A stretch of 64,000 nt of DNA from Blautia sp. (GTDB lineage Bacteria > Bacillota > Clostridia > Lachnospirales > Lachnospiraceae): positions 1 through 64,000 of the forward strand of contig JAFWGA010000019.1 in NCBI GenBank assembly GCA_017515325.1, in the 5' to 3' direction. Both the position numbers and the translations under genes were made by a program. Each line of letters opens with the position of its first letter. Position 1 is the first letter of the stretch. Below, in pieces: positions 62,479 through 64,000 of the stretch. The notes under the pieces were generated by a model. It searched no databases, was not told the origin of the DNA, and was given only the letters and a program-made list of their open reading frames with translations.

Positions 62479-62851
62479 AACTCTTTTCTCCTCTAAGAAC
62501 GAATGTTCTAGTTTGTTAATTGTCTTCGGATGACGACCTTGATGCCTGGGCAGACGAAGCTGTCAAAGACAAAAAAATCAGTCTCCTTCATTATATAAGA
62601 TACGATATATACGGTACTACAAGAAAAAGACCTAGGGAGCTGTTCGGGCACGGATTTCTTCACAGGGAAAGACCTATCTATAATCAATATTCAGTTTATC
62701 ATAAAATATAGTAAAAATCCAACAAAAAATCTTTCGAATACAGGACTTTTGTGTTATGATTATTTAGTATTGTCATTCAGACGCTTTTTTGCCTCTTGCA
62801 AAAGTCGCAGGAAGCGCTGAAAGCTGTTTCTAAGGAAGGAGAATGATTGAT
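62479..62851. other. Divergent intergenic region
   Basis: Holds the LexA-like palindrome at 62496-62509 and an AT-rich stretch. A weak promoter candidate for the phosphohexomutase is TTTCGA, 17 bp, TATGAT (62755-62760). A 63-codon ORF at 62520-62711 has no ribosome site or recognisable feature, and I do not call it. Confidence 0.45.
62496..62509. promoter_or_regulatory. LexA/DinR-like palindrome upstream of the EAL response regulator
   Basis: AGAACGAATGTTCT matches the Firmicutes SOS box core GAAC-N4-GTTC, including the purine and pyrimidine preferences around the centre. The outermost C/G of the Bacillus consensus CGAACRNRYGTTCG are replaced. It lies 18-31 bp before the start codon, where bound repressor would block transcription. 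Confidence 0.4.
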
Positions 62852-64000
62852 ATGAAAGCGATGGAGGTTTACTCAGAGTGGCTGAAAAAGCTGGATCCTG
62901 CTGATCCTCTTGCTCAGGAGCTTCAGGCCATTAAATCAGATGAGAAAGAAATCAACGAGAGATTTTACCAGGAAATCGTTTTTGGCACGGCAGGCCTTCG
63001 CGGGATCTGCGGAGCCGGGACAAACCGTATGAACAGGCTTACTGTGGGCAGGGCGACCCAGGGTATCGCAAATTATATCCTCGCTTCCGGCGTAGATCCC
63101 CTCAAGGGTGTGGCAATCGCCTACGACTGCCGCTATCATTCCCAGGAGTTTTCCGAGCTGGCTGCCTGCATTCTGGCCGGAAATGGGATCAAAGCCTATC
63201 TTTTCCCTGATCTGAGGCCGACACCGGAGCTGTCCTTTGCCATCCGCAAGCTGGATTGTGTATCCGGTATCAATATGACTGCCAGCCACAATCCCAAGGA
63301 GTACAATGGCTACAAGGTGTACTGGTCTGACGGAGCCCAGATCTCAGGTGCCGTTTCCGACGGAATGCTGCGTGAGATACAGAAGCTGGATTTCTTTGAT
63401 ACATTCCCGGCCCTTTCCATAGAAGAAGCGATACAGAAGGGGCTGATCGTCATGATCGGAGAGGAGATGGATAAGGAATATCTGGATTATGTCAAGAGCA
63501 TGCGCCAGCACACAGACGACGAGCTGGATCTTGGCGTAAGCCTGGTGTATACCCCTCTGAACGGAGCCGGCGCCATTCCGGTGCGGCGCGTCCTGACAGA
63601 TCTTGGCTTTACCGGTTTTCATCTGGTACCGGAGCAGGAGATGCCTGATCCGGAATTTACCACGGTGGGGTATCCCAATCCGGAGGATCCGAAAGCCTTC
63701 GCCCTGGCCCAGAAGCTGGGCAAGGAGACAGGAGCAGAGGTTCTGATCGCTACAGACCCGGACAGTGACCGTATGGCCATTGAGGTGCGGGGCAAGGACG
63801 GCGAATATCAGTTCCTGAACGGAAACCAGACCGGCGCCATGCTGATCGCCTATATGGCGGAAGGCATGAAGCAGTCCGGAAAGCTTCCTCCCAAAGCAGC
63901 TCTGATCAAATCCATCGTTACCGGTGATATGGGAGCCACCATTGCAAGGGATTATGGAATCCGTGTCTATGAGGCACTTACCGGTTTCAAAAATATCTGC
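62852..64000 (+). CDS. Phospho-sugar mutase (phosphoglucomutase/phosphomannomutase), 3' end beyond the window
   Basis: 383 residues are visible, running off the right edge. Alpha-D-phosphohexomutase features are FGTAGLRGICGAGTNRMN near the start, the phosphoserine loop NMTASHNPKEYNGYKVYW (Ser in TASHNP) and the metal-binding loop ATDPDSDRMAI. The length and the start fit the bacterial glucose-1,6-bisphosphate-dependent PGM/PMM type of about 570 residues, which interconverts hexose 1- and 6-phosphates for glycogen, cell wall and exopolysaccharide precursors. The start could be ATG 62852 (AGGAGA 9 nt upstream) or ATG 62843, three codons longer. Confidence 0.92.
   Translation, partial: MKAMEVYSEWLKKLDPADPLAQELQAIKSDEKEINERFYQEIVFGTAGLRGICGAGTNRMNRLTVGRATQGIANYILASGVDPLKGVAIAYDCRYHSQEFSELAACILAGNGIKAYLFPDLRPTPELSFAIRKLDCVSGINMTASHNPKEYNGYKVYWSDGAQISGAVSDGMLREIQKLDFFDTFPALSIEEAIQKGLIVMIGEEMDKEYLDYVKSMRQHTDDELDLGVSLVYTPLNGAGAIPVRRVLTDLGFTGFHLVPEQEMPDPEFTTVGYPNPEDPKAFALAQKLGKETGAEVLIATDPDSDRMAIEVRGKDGEYQFLNGNQTGAMLIAYMAEGMKQSGKLPPKAALIKSIVTGDMGATIARDYGIRVYEALTGFKNIC

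Noticed and set aside
62520-62711. 63-codon ORF between two genes
   Set aside because: No ribosome site, no recognisable domain and atypical composition; it overlaps the regulatory region of both neighbours.
1-64000. CRISPR arrays, integrases, intact insertion sequences, phage genes and rRNA
   Set aside because: Reading both strands showed no regularly spaced short repeats with unique spacers and no transposase, integrase or phage structural protein. The tandem repeats seen are coding repeats or duplicated ribosome sites.

Overview
The window looks like a chromosomal segment of a Gram-positive, low-to-mid GC Clostridia bacterium, most likely a gut-type Lachnospiraceae member. The reasons are strong AGGAGG ribosome binding sites, consensus sigma-A promoters, a 5,320-residue sortase-anchored Cna-B adhesin, BspA-type leucine-rich-repeat surface proteins, several AAA-ATPase/PD-(D/E)XK genes of the PRRFGKS type, and a PP2C/SpoIIE-type phosphatase. 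There is no rRNA operon, confirmed tRNA, CRISPR array, phage or intact insertion sequence. The assignment to a family is inference from gene content.

Layout. 1-5,000: a terminator, an N-terminally truncated HAD phosphatase remnant, a secreted beta-helix/Ig/LRR protein, and a gene-poor stretch carrying a palindromic repeat. 5,000-10,300: an orphan solute-binding lipoprotein beside a membrane SpoIIE-type phosphatase, then a membrane-anchored nuclease and a small membrane protein. 10,300-20,400: an M16 metallopeptidase lipoprotein, a secreted BspA-like protein, a large MscS-type channel, and a GDPD-GH5 operon. 20,400-42,700: three AAA-ATPase/PD-(D/E)XK genes around the giant adhesin (25,021-40,983), with remnants of an FMN-binding domain and of another PD-(D/E)XK copy. 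42,700-53,700: mostly housekeeping genes (alanine dehydrogenase, exonuclease III, metallophosphoesterase, two Gfo/Idh/MocA oxidoreductases, SNF2-SWIM pair, peptidase T). 53,800-59,100: a tight three-gene operon on the minus strand coding for a beta-CASP metallo-hydrolase, a GrpE-like protein and a large divergent Hsp70. 59,300-64,000: an SMP-30-like lactonase, a small membrane protein, a response regulator with degenerate GGDEF plus EAL, and the start of a phosphohexomutase.

How genes may work together. The best candidate for an undescribed system is the beta-CASP nuclease/GrpE-like/Hsp70 operon. It has its own promoter, and the translation start of hsp70 is tandemly triplicated, giving two short leader ORFs that appear to couple hsp70 translation to the upstream gene. 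A second candidate is the solute-binding lipoprotein and sensor phosphatase pair, which lacks transporter genes and may be a ligand-sensing module. Surface biology is heavily represented: giant adhesin, two LRR proteins, nuclease and M16 protease.

The window also carries unusual debris: three short in-frame remnants of other genes (FMN-binding domain, PD-(D/E)XK tail, GGDEF tail), one truncated gene, and an interspersed palindromic repeat family. All protein calls rest on reading motifs by eye; no database search was run.
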